A stretch of DNA of 64,000 nt, from positions 1 to 64,000 of the forward strand of contig CALNHX010005214.1 in NCBI GenBank assembly GCA_940337035.1, given 5' to 3'. This DNA comes from Agriotes lineatus. Its lineage: Eukaryota > Arthropoda > Insecta > Coleoptera > Elateridae. This document shows, piece by piece, positions 22,827 to 33,218 of this stretch. The notes below the pieces were generated by a model that had not been told where the DNA came from, ran no database searches, and was given only the letters and a program-made list of their open reading frames with translations. The position numbers were made by a program, and so were the translations under genes. Within the stretch, counting starts at the first letter, position 1, and every line of letters starts with the position of its first letter.

Positions 22827-23200
22827 TTGTAGTTATTCCACCGCGATGTCCAAAGAATGGTGCTGCGTGATAAGTACAGTATCATCAGCGAACGTTGAGA
22901 TTGCACTAATGGCGTTATGTGGAATGTTGTACAAATAAATATTGAACAGTGTGGGACCAAGGATGCTTCCTTGCGGGACACCTGCAGCTATAGTTTTTGC
23001 ATTCGATATTGATGCATTAACTCTCACAGCAAATCTCCTGTTTTCTAGAAATGAAAAGAGTATTGCACATAAGTACTGTGGTAGGCCAATGTGTAGCAGT
23101 TTATATTTTAGTCCTTCCAACCATATTTTATCAAACGCTTTGGTTATATCCAAAAAAGCAGTTGTTGTATATTGCTTCATTTAAAATCCACGTTCAACTA

Positions 23201-24085
23201 CACTTCACCGCAAAATTAAGGGATCAGAAATAAAAGTGCAATATTTTTTATCGTTGAAAATATTGTTATGAAACTCATACGCAATAAAGATCGGACTATT
23301 AATAAACATTAAATAACATAACTTCGATCATCGATGGTTACAGAAAATCTAGACTCGTTGGTGAACAACACTGCTGCCCATTCTTCATCTCCCCAGTTCA
23401 AACGATCATGACCAAATGTTAAACGTAGCCTCTGGTGAAGAGGGGTCAAAATTAAACCGGTTGCAGGACGTCTTGCCTTCATACCAGCATCATGTAGTCT
23501 CCTCAATACGGTATCGCAGCTAATGACTGTTCCGGTGGATCGTTGGAGATCATTCTTCAGTGATCGAGCAGTGATGAACCTTTCACGTCTCGCTGTTACG
23601 GCCAAATACCGGTCTTCACGCATGGTGGTTTTCTTTTTACGACCTTGGCCAGGTCCCTTGGTATAATTACCTGTCATTCGAAACCGCCGAGACACTGCAA
23701 ATCACTGACTGGGCACCTAAAAGCCTTGCAGATACTTCTCTCTGAGTATAGCCTTCCTCGAGCAGTGTGAGCACTTTAGATACATCTACCTCCGAAAGAG
23801 AGTTTCTATGGACATTGGCTGCCATTTATTTTGATTTATATCACTGTACCAATTGTTTAGAACACCCTGACAGACAATCTTTAATTACAAGACTTATGCA
23901 ATATCTGCAGTATTTGTTATCAAGCAGCATTTTTGTGGTATCTCAAGCTATGAAATTCCCTAAAATATGCACATGTAGCGATAAATAGTGCTATCTTTAT
24001 TGCCTATGAGCTTCATAACAATATTTTCAACGATAAAAAAACTATTGCACTTTTATTTCTGATCCCTTAATTTTGCGGTGAAGTG
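23201..24085 (-). mobile_element. Tc1-type transposon, internally deleted, inserted in the Jockey RT
   Basis: TIRs of more than 70 bp begin CACTTCACCGCAAAATTAAG and end with its inverse. TA dinucleotides flank both sides (23199-23200 and 24086-24087). The 885-bp size is about half of a full Tc1 element. The interior keeps the N-terminal half of transposase on the minus strand and then runs directly into the TIR. Confidence 0.92.
23309..23825 (-). pseudogene. Tc1 transposase, N-terminal half, frameshifted and truncated
   Basis: From the ATG at 23825 the minus strand reads MAANVHRNSLSEVDVSKVLT, then LLEEGYTQREVSARL (first helix-turn-helix). One frameshift near the SVSRRF region shifts into TARRERFITARSLKNDLQ and VLRRLHDAGMKARRP (second helix-turn-helix). 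The start of the catalytic domain follows as WAAVLFTNESRF. Family members have FTDESRF here, where the Asp is the first catalytic residue, so this copy shows Asp-to-Asn. The second Asp and the Glu are deleted. It cannot be an active enzyme, though a DNA-binding fragment could in principle be made. Confidence 0.88.
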
Positions 24086-25299
24086 TATTTCGATTATACG
24101 TTGTATAGCATGTATCGTAGAATGTCCTCTTCTGAAACCAAATTGCGTTGGTGGTATAATCATATTGTCATCTAAAAATGTGTTAAGTCGATTACTAATA
24201 ACTTTTTCCAGCAGTTTTGAGAGAGTAGGTAGTAAACTTATTGGCCTGTAGCTACTGCGATCTTTTTTATTCTTTCCTTGTTTAGAGAACATAAGGATAT
24301 GGGCGTACTTCCATGAATTTGGGAAATAACCAATTCGCATACAGGCGTTGAATAATGTAGATATGTACGCTAGAGTTTTTTTAGTCAGGCTCTTTAAAAC
24401 TACATTCGGTATCAAGTCATATCCGGGTGATTTTTTAATTGGGAGCAATTTAATATACCCTTGTAGCTCTTAAGGACTCGTCGGTTGATTAAAATCACTA
24501 GGAATTGGTAAGTTTGTTTCGTTATACAAAACTACTTGATGGTTTTCAATATTCTTTTTATAACTATCAATTCGATAGCTATCGATTTCCCTTCTGATGC
24601 GATGCGTTATGTTATTTAATTGTGTTTTGATTTCGGGCTGACGCAGTTTACTTTTTTGTTTGATGAGGTTTAGTATGTACATAGGCGGTATGTTGGGGTT
24701 GTTTTTATTATATGATTTGAGTGGTGTAGTTGATTTTTCTACAGAATTCACTATTGATTTGGTAAGGACATCAACACTTGCGTCTATATCAGTTAGGTTG
24801 TCAAGTTTAGAGGGATTAATAAGAGTTTCGTCTAAAATTTCTTGAAAAGTATTCCAGTTGACAATACCCTTTATTAATCTTGGCACTGTTAAGTTACGTA
24901 TGGGTGTATCCGTAAAAGTAATTAATGTAGGAAGATGATCCGAGTCAAGTTCGTGCACAACAGATTGTTGAATAGGGAGGTTAAAGCTTTTAGCGACTAC
25001 TATATCAAGAACATCAGGTAGGTGATCATTCCGGTATGGATAATAGGTATATTCTTCTGGTGCAAGAATCTGAAGTTGATGAGTATCTGCAATGGTGTTC
25101 AGTTTGATCCCACTAGAATTGTTTACTCGACAACCCCAATGAGCGTGCTTGCTGTTTAAATCACCTATCGTTAAAGTAGCAGCCGACGTGTTAAAAAGGT
25201 TAATGAAGTCATTATTATGGAGGCCCTTATTGGGTTGCTTATATGCACTTATGATCTTGATCGTGCTGGCCTTGCTTGTGGTTATATTAATTGCTATTA

Positions 25300-26000
25300 A
25301 CACACCGACTCCCGTTCCGCCGACTATGTCAAAAACGCCGACTCCCATTCTGCCGAGCATGTCCAAAACACCGAACGACGCAGCTGACGTCATGTAAAAA
25401 AAGGTTTAGGGTCATTTCAATTTCCCCAACTGGGGGCGGGCTGCTATAGGGACCTTGCGTCTCTCTTCAGCCAAGAACGGGAATTATAGGAGGGGTGGAG
25501 AATGGAAGAGCGGCCAAAAAAGTTGGAGAAGTACTGTCCCGGTATTCGTCTCAGAGAAGGTACTGTGTTGAGTGGAAAACCACTTAAAAACCTGAATCAG
25601 AGCAGACGGCCAGGGGAATCGAACCCGCGACCTCCCGAAAGCTAAGCAGATGTGATAACCACTACTCTACAGAGCTCGGTCGTCACGTCATTCGTTAGCA
25701 TGGCGTCGGAGCCGACTACAAATTCGGCACTTTGACCATTCAGCAAAATAGGGACTGCCCAAAACGCCGAACCGATAATTCGTCCAAAACGCCGACTCCC
25801 GTTCCGCCGAATCCCATTCTGCCGAGCATGTCCAAAACCCCGAACGTTGTCGGTGATCAATATGCCGACTCGTGTTCAAAACGCCAAACGATGCTAAGCG
25901 ATATTACGTCATTTGTAAGCATGGCGTCGAAGCCCACCACAAAAATTTGTACTTGGCACAAAATGCATACTGCACATCTATTCGGCATCAAGTGCAATTA
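25300..26000. repeat. Two-unit tandem repeat of a GC-rich motif
   Basis: ACCGACTCCCGTTCCGCCGA, ATTCTGCCGAGCATGTCCAA and ACGTCATTNGTTAGCATGGCGTCG-type blocks occur twice in the same order: 25310-25393 plus 25692-25760, and 25780-25990. The first unit is split by a SINE at ACGTCAT, and the second unit shows the empty site. No coding function is apparent. Confidence 0.65.
25394..25684 (-). mobile_element. tRNA-derived SINE, family C, minus
   Basis: On the minus strand the head reads GAGTAGTGGTTATCACATCT (A box) then CGCGGGTTCGATTCCCC (B box) and is clearly tRNA-like. It is flanked by ACGTCAT (25387-25393 and 25685-25691). The uninterrupted equivalent exists in the neighbouring tandem unit, which confirms the insertion point. 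Confidence 0.85.
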
Positions 26001-26087
26001 AATCTGCGCTTACCAATACGTCAACAATACCTACTTTTGTATTATTCGATGTTGATCCATTGATGCTTTAAGTGGGGTTGGATTTAA

Positions 26088-26425
26088 TAAATGTAAGTGG
26101 AGAATTTGAAGTCTTCCCCACAAATTTATTGATGTACAAATAGGTAAAAAAAGTTATAATGTGTGTGACTAGTTTCGAGAAGGTGTCATCATCAGACGTA
26201 AAATTTAAGGGCTAAGGGTACAATAGTCGAGTTAAATAAAGGTGCAAGTAACATTTGGGGCCTGAAGGGCAAAATAAAAGTTACAAACTTTGGATGGCAT
26301 TTCGTAAAGAATGTAACAAGAATCAAACATAAATTAATTTAAGTTAAGCGATAAACCCCATCTCTAGGAGACCATCATGTGAATATTTGTAGGGAAGAAT
26401 ATATACAGAATTAATATTAAAGATC
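26088..26425 (-). repeat. Dispersed repeat with hammerhead-like core, copy 1
   Basis: The reverse complement of this block matches 61686-62030. On the minus strand it contains CTGATGA, a short spacer, GAAAC and TAGTC in the order of a hammerhead ribozyme core (26167-26195). It ends towards GAAGACTTCAAATTCTCC. There is no coding frame. It may be the terminal repeat of a Penelope-like retroelement, a group known to carry hammerhead motifs, but that is inference. Confidence 0.6.
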
Positions 26426-27665
26426 GAATTTAAACTTGAATTTTCCCCTAGAGGAAGATGATCGCTTATAAATTGAAATGGCCAAAGGCCAACCTATTGC
26501 AAATTGGAGTTGTATGAAGATTTGTAAAAGAATATTTTGAAAATGCATTCGAAAAATAAACATTTATTTTGACAATCTGCTGAATTGTGCAAAATATGAA
26601 TTAAAATTAAATAGTATAATATTTGTTAAAATTTTAATATGATGGGATGTGAATGTAAATTCAAAAATAACAGTATCTACCCAATATCACTTGTGTAATA
26701 AGCAATGTATAATAATTAATAATTTACATATATCTACCTGTGCTATATCATTATGTAAATTTTTACTGTATAATAGTTGGCGTTAAAAAAATCTCTATTA
26801 ATTCACAATTTGTACTAATTCTACGAATTCTTACTGTTATAGTGTTATCGTTTTATATTCAAATTCTATCACTTATACTCTACAGTGTTAATATCATGTT
26901 ATTACTTGGTTAAAATTTAGTATGGTTCTTACTTTATTTTTTATAAAATAACCCAAATGCATATCAATAAAAATATTGCAACTATTTTTTGGAAGAAATC
27001 TATGAGCATTGCCTATATAAATACAGTGACTTTATAATCACAGTGTGGCCATAAGTTTGTTGGCCGCCATGTTTCTTCTATCTTCAAAATAGGTTTGCAT
27101 GAGAAACAGTGACTCTATGAGAAGTCATCGTAAAGTGACAAAAAGAATTGCTTAAATTGTACTGTTTGATAACTTTCTGTTACCCGGACGGTAACGTTTC
27201 GAGGACGTAGGGTTCTTCTTGTCTTTTCAAAAATGGCATAAACGCCAGTTTTCAATAATAGTACATGAAGTTGGTTAATGTAACACGAATAAATTGTTTT
27301 CAGTTACAAATGCCTTAAGCACAAACTATTTCCAAGGAACAAGTACAAAGATTATAATTAAATAAAACTAACTAATTTAAATTATCTCTAAACTACTTGC
27401 TATACATGTTTAACCTGGAATTGCAGTTGTACACCGCAATAATCTATTGAGCAGTTACTTATGAATATTTAAGCGATATAAAACTTACAGAAAAATATTT
27501 ATTTCTCTGTTAAATGTGCTGGTTTGTTTGATGTTAATACTGTTCTGAATATCGTAAATAACTACTTGGCGAAAAATGTCAAAATATGCCATTCTTTGAT
27601 CCGAGAAAATGCCGCCATCGCCGCCATTTTTGTTCCCATCAGCAATTACTGATTGAATTATGTCT
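26426..27665. other. AT-rich non-coding DNA, nothing recognised
   Basis: No credible gene was found. A locally less AT-rich patch (27180-27225, containing ACGGTAACGTTTCGAGGACG) has no further signature. Confidence 0.4.
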
Positions 27666-27833
27666 CAAATTTTACTTTAAATTGGCAAAACTGTAAGTCT
27701 GTGTCAAATTCGAGGTTAACAGGTTATGTTTTGCGTCAGTTTGTATCAAAACTGATGGAAAGCCTAACCTGCTGACCTTAAATTTGACATAGACTTACAG
27801 TTTTGCCAATTTTAAGTGAAGTTTTGGATTTCC
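27666..27833. repeat. Palindromic MITE-like sequence of about 168 bp
   Basis: The left arm contains AATTGGCAAAACTGTAAGTC, AGGTTAACAGGTTA and GCGTCAGTTT. The right arm carries the same blocks inverted, with a few mismatches. The centre (CAGTTTGTATCAAAACTG) is itself palindromic. The whole segment could fold on itself. Confidence 0.65.
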
Positions 27834-28065
27834 AACAAACGTCACGTTGACGAAATTGTGCTACAAACCTCAAAGTGACGCATATGTCAGAAGAATAAAC
27901 ATGGCGGACGTGGCGGTACTCTCCTATTTATACTGGCTCTGATAAGGAACACCTCCTGCAGCCACATATTGTGAGAATTTAAAAGCATTTTAGTGCATCT
28001 GACGTTGAAAGGGTGAGCTGTACTGTGAAATCTCAGTTTATTGTTTTTGTTGAAAAACACAATTT

Positions 28066-29200
28066 CTAATCAATCAATACATAAAGTAATTTTATTTGTG
28101 GAAGTTTTAATCCACGGTCTTGCAAATAAATTAATCGTAGCAAGAGTCCTGGCACAGTAGTTGACAAGAATGGGGAGATACAATTATCACAGGCAATCTT
28201 TTGTTGCATTTTTCTAATTATGTACCCCGATACAAATGCTATGGATGCTGAATAAATGTTGGTTTCAGGCATATCATTGATTTTCAACCGTATCCTGGTT
28301 ATATCAATCCTTCCCTCTTGATGGATGCTGTACCAGTACTACTAATAAAACTTAAATGTTCTGCGGTATTTGAACTGGCAGATGATTTAACTATTCCACA
28401 GTGCAAGATTCGCCTTAGTGCATATTCTGCTGTTCGGGCACCTGTAGCGTCATTGGATTGGCCTCTTAATAGTATATGAAAGAAAGTTGCTTCGCCGCAT
28501 TAGAACTGAATGCTCGCGTTAATACACAATAGAAGCCAGCAAGAAGAAATTTTATGCATAGATAAGTACTTTCTGAAGTGAATTTTAGGGCATGTGCGGT
28601 TTCCTTTGTCAATCCTGGTAATCCCATGCTACTGGAGCTATTTTGTATTTCATGTATATAATTTGAAAAAGTTACATGCAACTAATGAAAACGTTCATCC
28701 GAGACATGAACGTAAGGTGCAATGCTGCTATCGTACTATCTAAGAAACGAATGCTACTTTTTTTTAACATGTGTATTTGGAAAATATTATAAATATTCTC
28801 CATGTATGTTACTGTAGCATCAATGTTAAGAAAATTATTGTCACCGGATTCTTTCAAAAATTTAAATGAACTAGTCACTGTAGGGCCAAATATTGGGATA
28901 GCTCGCAGAACATTCATCTTTTCAAAATTTGTGGGATATAAATGCGTTCTTGTTAAATATCAAATAGGTTTAACTGGCAATTCATTCTGTAAATTATATA
29001 ATAATTTCAAAGATGTTGATATAATTTCCCCATTCGAGGAATACATATCACGTTCTAAAAACAAATTTCTGGCATTTTTTAAAGCATGACAATAATTGAA
29101 TGACAAAAATAGTGTTAGTGGCGAAAGAAAAGGATGATCAATGTAATTTCTAATTGATCCCCACTTATAGTATATTATTATATGTGCGATTATGACAGCC
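28066..29200 (-). pseudogene. P-element-type transposase, C-terminal half (second locus)
   Basis: Minus-strand pieces read NYCHALKNARNLFLERDMYS and THLYPTNFEKMNVLRAIPIF. TSSFKFLKESGDNNFLNIDA and MGLPGLTKETAHALKFTSES follow, then LLAGFYCVLTRAFSSNAAKQ, ARTAEYALRRILHCGIVKSS and SGYIIRKMQQKIACDNC. The CHALKNARN, FEKMNV and LTKETAHAL blocks are characteristic of P-type transposases (GTP-binding insertion and C-terminal domains). Frames change between pieces and the catalytic N-terminal half is absent. It differs from the transposase at 16.6-20.2 kb and is probably a separate P family. The first part is abutted by a palindromic element at 29170. Confidence 0.75.
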
Positions 29201-29520
29201 ATTATTCATGAAGATGACATTTGAGTCACGAGCCGAAGGCCTGTGGCGCAAGTCATCTGAAGGAATAATGGCCATAATCGCAAATGTAATACGATACTTT
29301 AACTACTCCTATATGAGTTTTGTGTTCATATTTCCGAATTAAGACATTTGTAACAACTGTCAACTGCAAAAGTCATTTGGTAATAAGAATGAATTTTGTG
29401 ATTGGCTGCAAACAAGTGAATTATGAAAATAGAATTTCATGATTGGCTGAAAACCGTGAATTATGAATCATAATTCACGGCCATTATACAATAGGAGTAG
29501 ATAAACATTTTAAAGAGTGC
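29170..29520. repeat. Pair of short palindromic elements
   Basis: 29170-29297 has inverted ends (GTATATTATTATATGTGCGA and TCGCAAATGTAATACGATAC) around CGATTATG..CCATTATTC arms. Immediately to the right, ACTACTCCTAT (about 29302) faces ATAGGAGTAG (about 29491), with GTGAATTATGAATCATAATTCAC as a central palindrome near 29455. Confidence 0.5.
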
Positions 29521-29797
29521 ACCATTAGATGAAAAATTGTACGTAACCAGTTGTAACACAACAAAACCATAATTAGTTACAAGTTGCAGAAATTACCTCT
29601 GTTAACAAGCTGCTGTGGTTCGAAATGATTTTTATATAAGGCTGTGTAGTCTGTAATTTTAGATATATCTGCAATAAAAATGTAGTTAACATGCAGCATG
29701 TAGTTTTTTAATGTTTATTAATATCACAAAATTCTTGTAAAAATTCAACCCATTGCTGCTGAACACACAATTCACTATGCAGTTGAAGAAACGGATA
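29521..29797. other. AT-rich spacer, nothing recognised
   Basis: This is non-coding DNA up to the target duplication of the palindromic element at 29807. Confidence 0.3.
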
Positions 29798-30221
29798 CCT
29801 TTTATTGGTTTGCAAAAAGTACGTTCCCCACATTTCGTACCCCACATTTCGTTCCCGGGTTATTTCGTCTCCCCACATATCGTACCCGGAAACTTCGTTC
29901 CCGAGCGAGCTCAAGTTGTCTCCTAGATTACAGAGTGTTGAAAAACGAGTGCAGCGATCGGAATACAGTTAGAAAAATGACAGATATTTGAATGAATTTA
30001 TTTATTATAATAAAGAATTATATACAGTATGTCACGGGATCGAACTTATAAGAGGTAATTAAATTTTATTTTTAGTTTTACATTAAAATGTTATAGGAAT
30101 TCAAATTCCTGCTTGGTTTGTAGATAATTTTAAGAATATTTTCAGTTTTTGCAAAACAAGTCGACCTTGACAGTTAAGCAAACACTATTTTCTTTTCAGG
30201 TAAACTACTCTTTTTGTTCAT

Positions 30222-30521
30222 AAAATAATATAATGATGAGGCACTAACACCCCATGAAGGAGCTTGGCCTGCAAAGCGGAAGGTCAGAGCTTCCGTATCC
30301 TCGCTATCACACCAGGCTGTCGCGTGTCAAATTCATGACACGTGGTGATGGGGTGAGCATCACGCATTAGACAACAGCATTATTACCCCTTATTCTTTCG
30401 AACGCAGGTACCCAATTATTTAAAGCGACTGGGTAGGCCGCCCGCCAGGCATTGAACTGGGATTTGAACTCCAGACTTCCGCGCCGCAGTCCAATGCTCT
30501 AACCACCGAGCCACGATGGCG
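30222..30521 (-). mobile_element. tRNA-derived SINE, family A, copy 2 (minus)
   Basis: This is a near-identical reverse complement of 18388-18679 (A box CGGTGGTTAGAGCATTGG, B box GAGTTCAAATCCC). It is flanked by a perfect 14-bp duplication CTCTTTTTGTTCAT (30208-30221 and 30522-30535). High similarity of the two copies suggests fairly recent activity. Confidence 0.92.
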
Positions 30522-30535
30522 CTCTTTTTGTTCAT

Positions 30536-31000
30536 TATCTTCTTCTTCTTTAGGTGCCTATCCGTTTCGGATGTTGGCGATCATCATGGCAACGCACACC
30601 TTATCAGCTACAGCTCGAAAAGTCCCACCGTTGTTGTGTTGTACCATACACGTAAATTTTTCAGCCACGATATCCTTCTTCTTCGCGGGCCTCTCCTGCC
30701 TTCCACCTTCCCTTGCAAAATTAGCTGTAATAACTCGTATCGTTGGTTGTTTCTCATAATATGTCCTAGATATTGTAGTTTTCGTGACTTTATTGAGAGA
30801 ATCAATTCTTTTTCTTTTCCCATTCTCTCTAGGACAGCTTGATTGGTGATATGGTCCATCCATGAAATTCTCAGAATTCGTCGATACAACCACATTTCAA
30901 AGGCTTCAAGTTTCTTGCAAGAGGCTTCTGTCAGGGTCCATGCTTCGACTCCATATAGCAGCACCGAGAAGACATAACACTTCAATAATCTGATTTTCAG
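30536..31000 (-). pseudogene. LINE ORF2 C-terminal fragment
   Basis: The minus strand reads KCYVFSVLLYGVEAWTL, then FEMWLYRRILRISWMDHITN, SRKLQYLGHIMRNNQRYEL and GRRGPRRRRISWLKNLR. It ends MMIANIRNG and stop, followed by an AAGAAGAAGAAG-type tail at 30536-30560. These blocks are the C-terminal part of RTE/CR1-like endonuclease/RT proteins. It is 5'-truncated at about 31000, where the inverted arm sequence (TAGTACAGGCGCC) resumes. There is no RT active site in this piece. Confidence 0.75.
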
Positions 31001-31709
31001 CGGTAATAGTACAGGCGCCAGGGAATTTTTACATGCAATTCTTGGTACCAGCATTTTGTGTTAATGGGTGGGTGCTGTGCTCTGAGTCTAATTTTAAGTT
31101 TTCGGATCGATCGGAGAAATTGTTTTTCCGCAATATCGGAAGAAGTGTTGAAAAAGGTTTTTCAGCAATTTCTCGTTTCCTGTTGCTCTGGCAGTGGAAT
31201 TGCATCAGTACAAGTTTGTAGTTTATAAAATTTCTCACAACTTTTGGAAATGCCTTTTTCTCGTGCGCTCAATAATTTAAAAGTTGTTACCCCATAAAGC
31301 CAAGAAATTAAGGGTTGAAATGGGTTTTACGTAAATATATCGCTTTCAGTTAATCATACGATAAAAAATACTCTTATATTTTTTGTAGAACAACTAATTT
31401 GCATAAAATATGAGTATTTTTCCATTTGGACAATTATTTACCGTTCTACAGCGCCGCAAATGTCGCAAGTCACGTAAACCGTACATTTAGTGTGCACTTT
31501 CGAACGGCCCTGTTCCTTCGAGTGTGTCGCACCAACTGTTTTCCACACCACCTTTGAGGTACAGCTTGTGGCGCGTTTCTTTTTACGTGGTCTCCCCTAT
31601 AGGCCTAATCCAGGAAGTGTATTTCTACATTTCCCTTGGTCTTTTTGATGGGCCGGGTTCTGCATCGTCAATTCCAATCATTACAGAATCGTCGATTTTG
31701 TTGCCCTTG

Positions 31710-32670
31710 TTAAGTTGTGTTTTGTGAAAATATGTCATCGTCGTAGCTGGTGTGGTATTCGTGTTCATCTGTAGCAAGCATTCTGGAGATTTCTTGCACG
31801 TTCTCACAGGATTCCCCGGCGCATATGGAGCAAATGGCGGTGCACTTTAAACCCGCTTTGCGGCAGCCACAAGCCTTTCCACATTTGGTCTTACACCGGC
31901 ATGAAATTAATTTAATTATTGCAGTACGCGCGGGAGGCTCAGTGCTAGGCACCACCGGTGTAAACGTACGGCCACGTAAGGTCACTAAATTAATAAGGTA
32001 CCGCCATTCCATTCCTCGCGTGAGAATGTGAGAAAATTGTGAGATAAAGATAACAAATACAAATTTTCCAAGTGCAATAAGGAAGACACTAGTTTTTGGG
32101 GATTTTCTTTTTGGTGTAGTGGCTCTGCTGTAAAGTGAAATTATTGTTAGTATGTGTTTGTATCCCCAGTTGGAGAAAATTGTGCGACAAGGATAGATAT
32201 AAAAAATTACTAATGGCGATACCTTTTAATATAGTGACCTTACGGCCACGTATCTTTCAGCCCCATCTTTCCGCGGATAGAGTGTAATTTCCAAGCCAGG
32301 TTTGAACTTGATGGTATGTCCGGAATGCGTGCATCCTGGCCGTGTCTTTTGTAGGTGGCAGGGATGCCAGATTAAACGTTGACTTCGCAAGGGATTTTGC
32401 GAAGTGTTTGTATCGCAGCAAGTTGATTGACTTGTCTTTATGGATGTCTCCACCGTACAACGCAATAAAAAATTGCTCTCCCGCTAATGCGATGATATCC
32501 GCGTCTACATCTTTCTGCACAAAGTGATTCACTGCAGATTCCGGGGTAGGTGTCTTTTCTAGGGTTTTAAGAAATTTCTTGCCCATACCGTAAGCAGTCG
32601 ATGTTGTGTCACAACCAGAAAATACATGCAAGAACAAGATATGCTTTGATACAGCATCGCCGTGTTTCAC
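31710..32670 (-). pseudogene. Element protein with GCDTTS motif and cysteine-rich tail, function unknown
   Basis: The minus frame 32670-32257 reads VSKHILFLHVFSGCDTTSTA, YGMGKKFLKTLEKTP, INLLRYKHFAKSLAKST, LASLPPTKDTARMHAFRTY and HQVQTWLGN. After a MITE (31967-32253) the second part continues with ISCRCKTKCGKACGCRKAG, then LKCTAICSICAGESCEN, a CXC/tesmin-like cysteine array, and an acidic tail. I know this combination (HAxSGCDTTS, LPPTxxAxxxH, C-x-C-K-x3-C array) from uncharacterised repeat-associated proteins of invertebrates but cannot assign a function. The MITE disrupts it. The N-terminal region (above 32670) is short or missing. Confidence 0.65.
31967..32253. mobile_element. MITE of 287 bp inside the element protein gene
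   Basis: The left end TACGGCCACGTAAGGTCACT and right end (inverse of TACGTGGCCGTAAGGTCACT) form TIRs of about 42 bp that continue to CGCCATT. The mirrored copy in the right arm (32850-32920) lacks this segment, showing the empty site. No clear target duplication was found. Confidence 0.75.
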
Positions 32671-32849
32671 GCATGATGTAGAGTAATGCTGTTCCTTCGT
32701 ATTCAGTTTTCCGGGCTTGCAAAGAAAAACACGTTAAGTCTAGATTCAAAAAATTAATCAAATAACAGACTAACCGTATTGGTTGTTCTTCACATGGTGA
32801 GTCGTGAATCGTTTTTTTTTAATATAAATTTTTATTTTGTTTAAGCTTA

Positions 32850-33218
32850 GTGACACTCTACCCGCGGGAAGATGGGGTTGAAAGAAAAGTGACCCGCGCC
32901 TCTTGCAATAATAAAATTAATTTCATGCGGGTGCAAGACCAAATGTGGAAAGGCCTATGGCTGTCGCAAGGCGGGTTTAAAGTGCACCGCCATTTGCTTC
33001 CCTCCGGAGAATCCTGTGAGAACGTTCAGAAATTCTCCAGAATGCTTACTACAGATGTTTACGAATATCACATCAACTACGACGACGACATATTTTCTCT
33101 TTCCGATGTCTTTTCAAAGGAAACACAACTTGACAAGGGCGATAAAATCAACGATTCTGCAATGAGTGGGATCAACGATGCAGAACCCGGTCCATCAAAA
33201 AGAGCAAGGAAAGTGTGA
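32850..33218 (+). pseudogene. Inverted partial copy of the cysteine-rich element protein
   Basis: This + strand segment mirrors 31625-31930 and 32259-32290. Shifted frames read the same cysteine array (KLISCGCKTKCGKAYGCRKA) and acidic tail (INYDDDIFS, NDAEPGPSKRARKV). Frames change within it, so it is not a functional second gene. It forms the inner part of the right inverted arm. Confidence 0.65.

Larger units (their letters stand above)
21125..25300 (-). mobile_element. Jockey-clade LINE, 5'-truncated, minus, split by two DNA elements
   Basis: In minus orientation it runs from the endonuclease C-terminal half (about 25300) through RT to the 3' end near 21125, where a T-run on the + strand marks the A-tail. 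A Tc1 element (23201-24085) and a hAT MITE (21923-22826) are inserted cleanly, and the LINE frame can be followed across both. Coding details are under the ORF entry. The 5' part, including ORF1, is missing. Confidence 0.85.
21273..25300 (-). pseudogene. Jockey endonuclease/reverse transcriptase, broken
   Basis: Minus-strand pieces, in order. 25300-24470 is the AP-endonuclease C-terminal half (GDLNSKHAHWG, LDSDHLPTLITF) plus linker, ending at a TAA. 24469-24088 is RT: KKSPGYDLIPNVVLK, SWKYAHILMFSKQGK, YRPISLLPTLSKLLEK. 23198-22835 carries FLDITKAFDKIW, AGVPQGSILGPTLF and the catalytic FADDTVL. 21914-21273 is the thumb and C-terminus (KYLGVYMDSRLTW, LLYKALLRSLITYACPVW, stop after PPIAD). The catalytic motifs survive. 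Two in-frame stops (24470-24472 and next to the hAT site) predate or accompany the insertions. The enzyme nicks target DNA and primes reverse transcription there. Confidence 0.88.
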
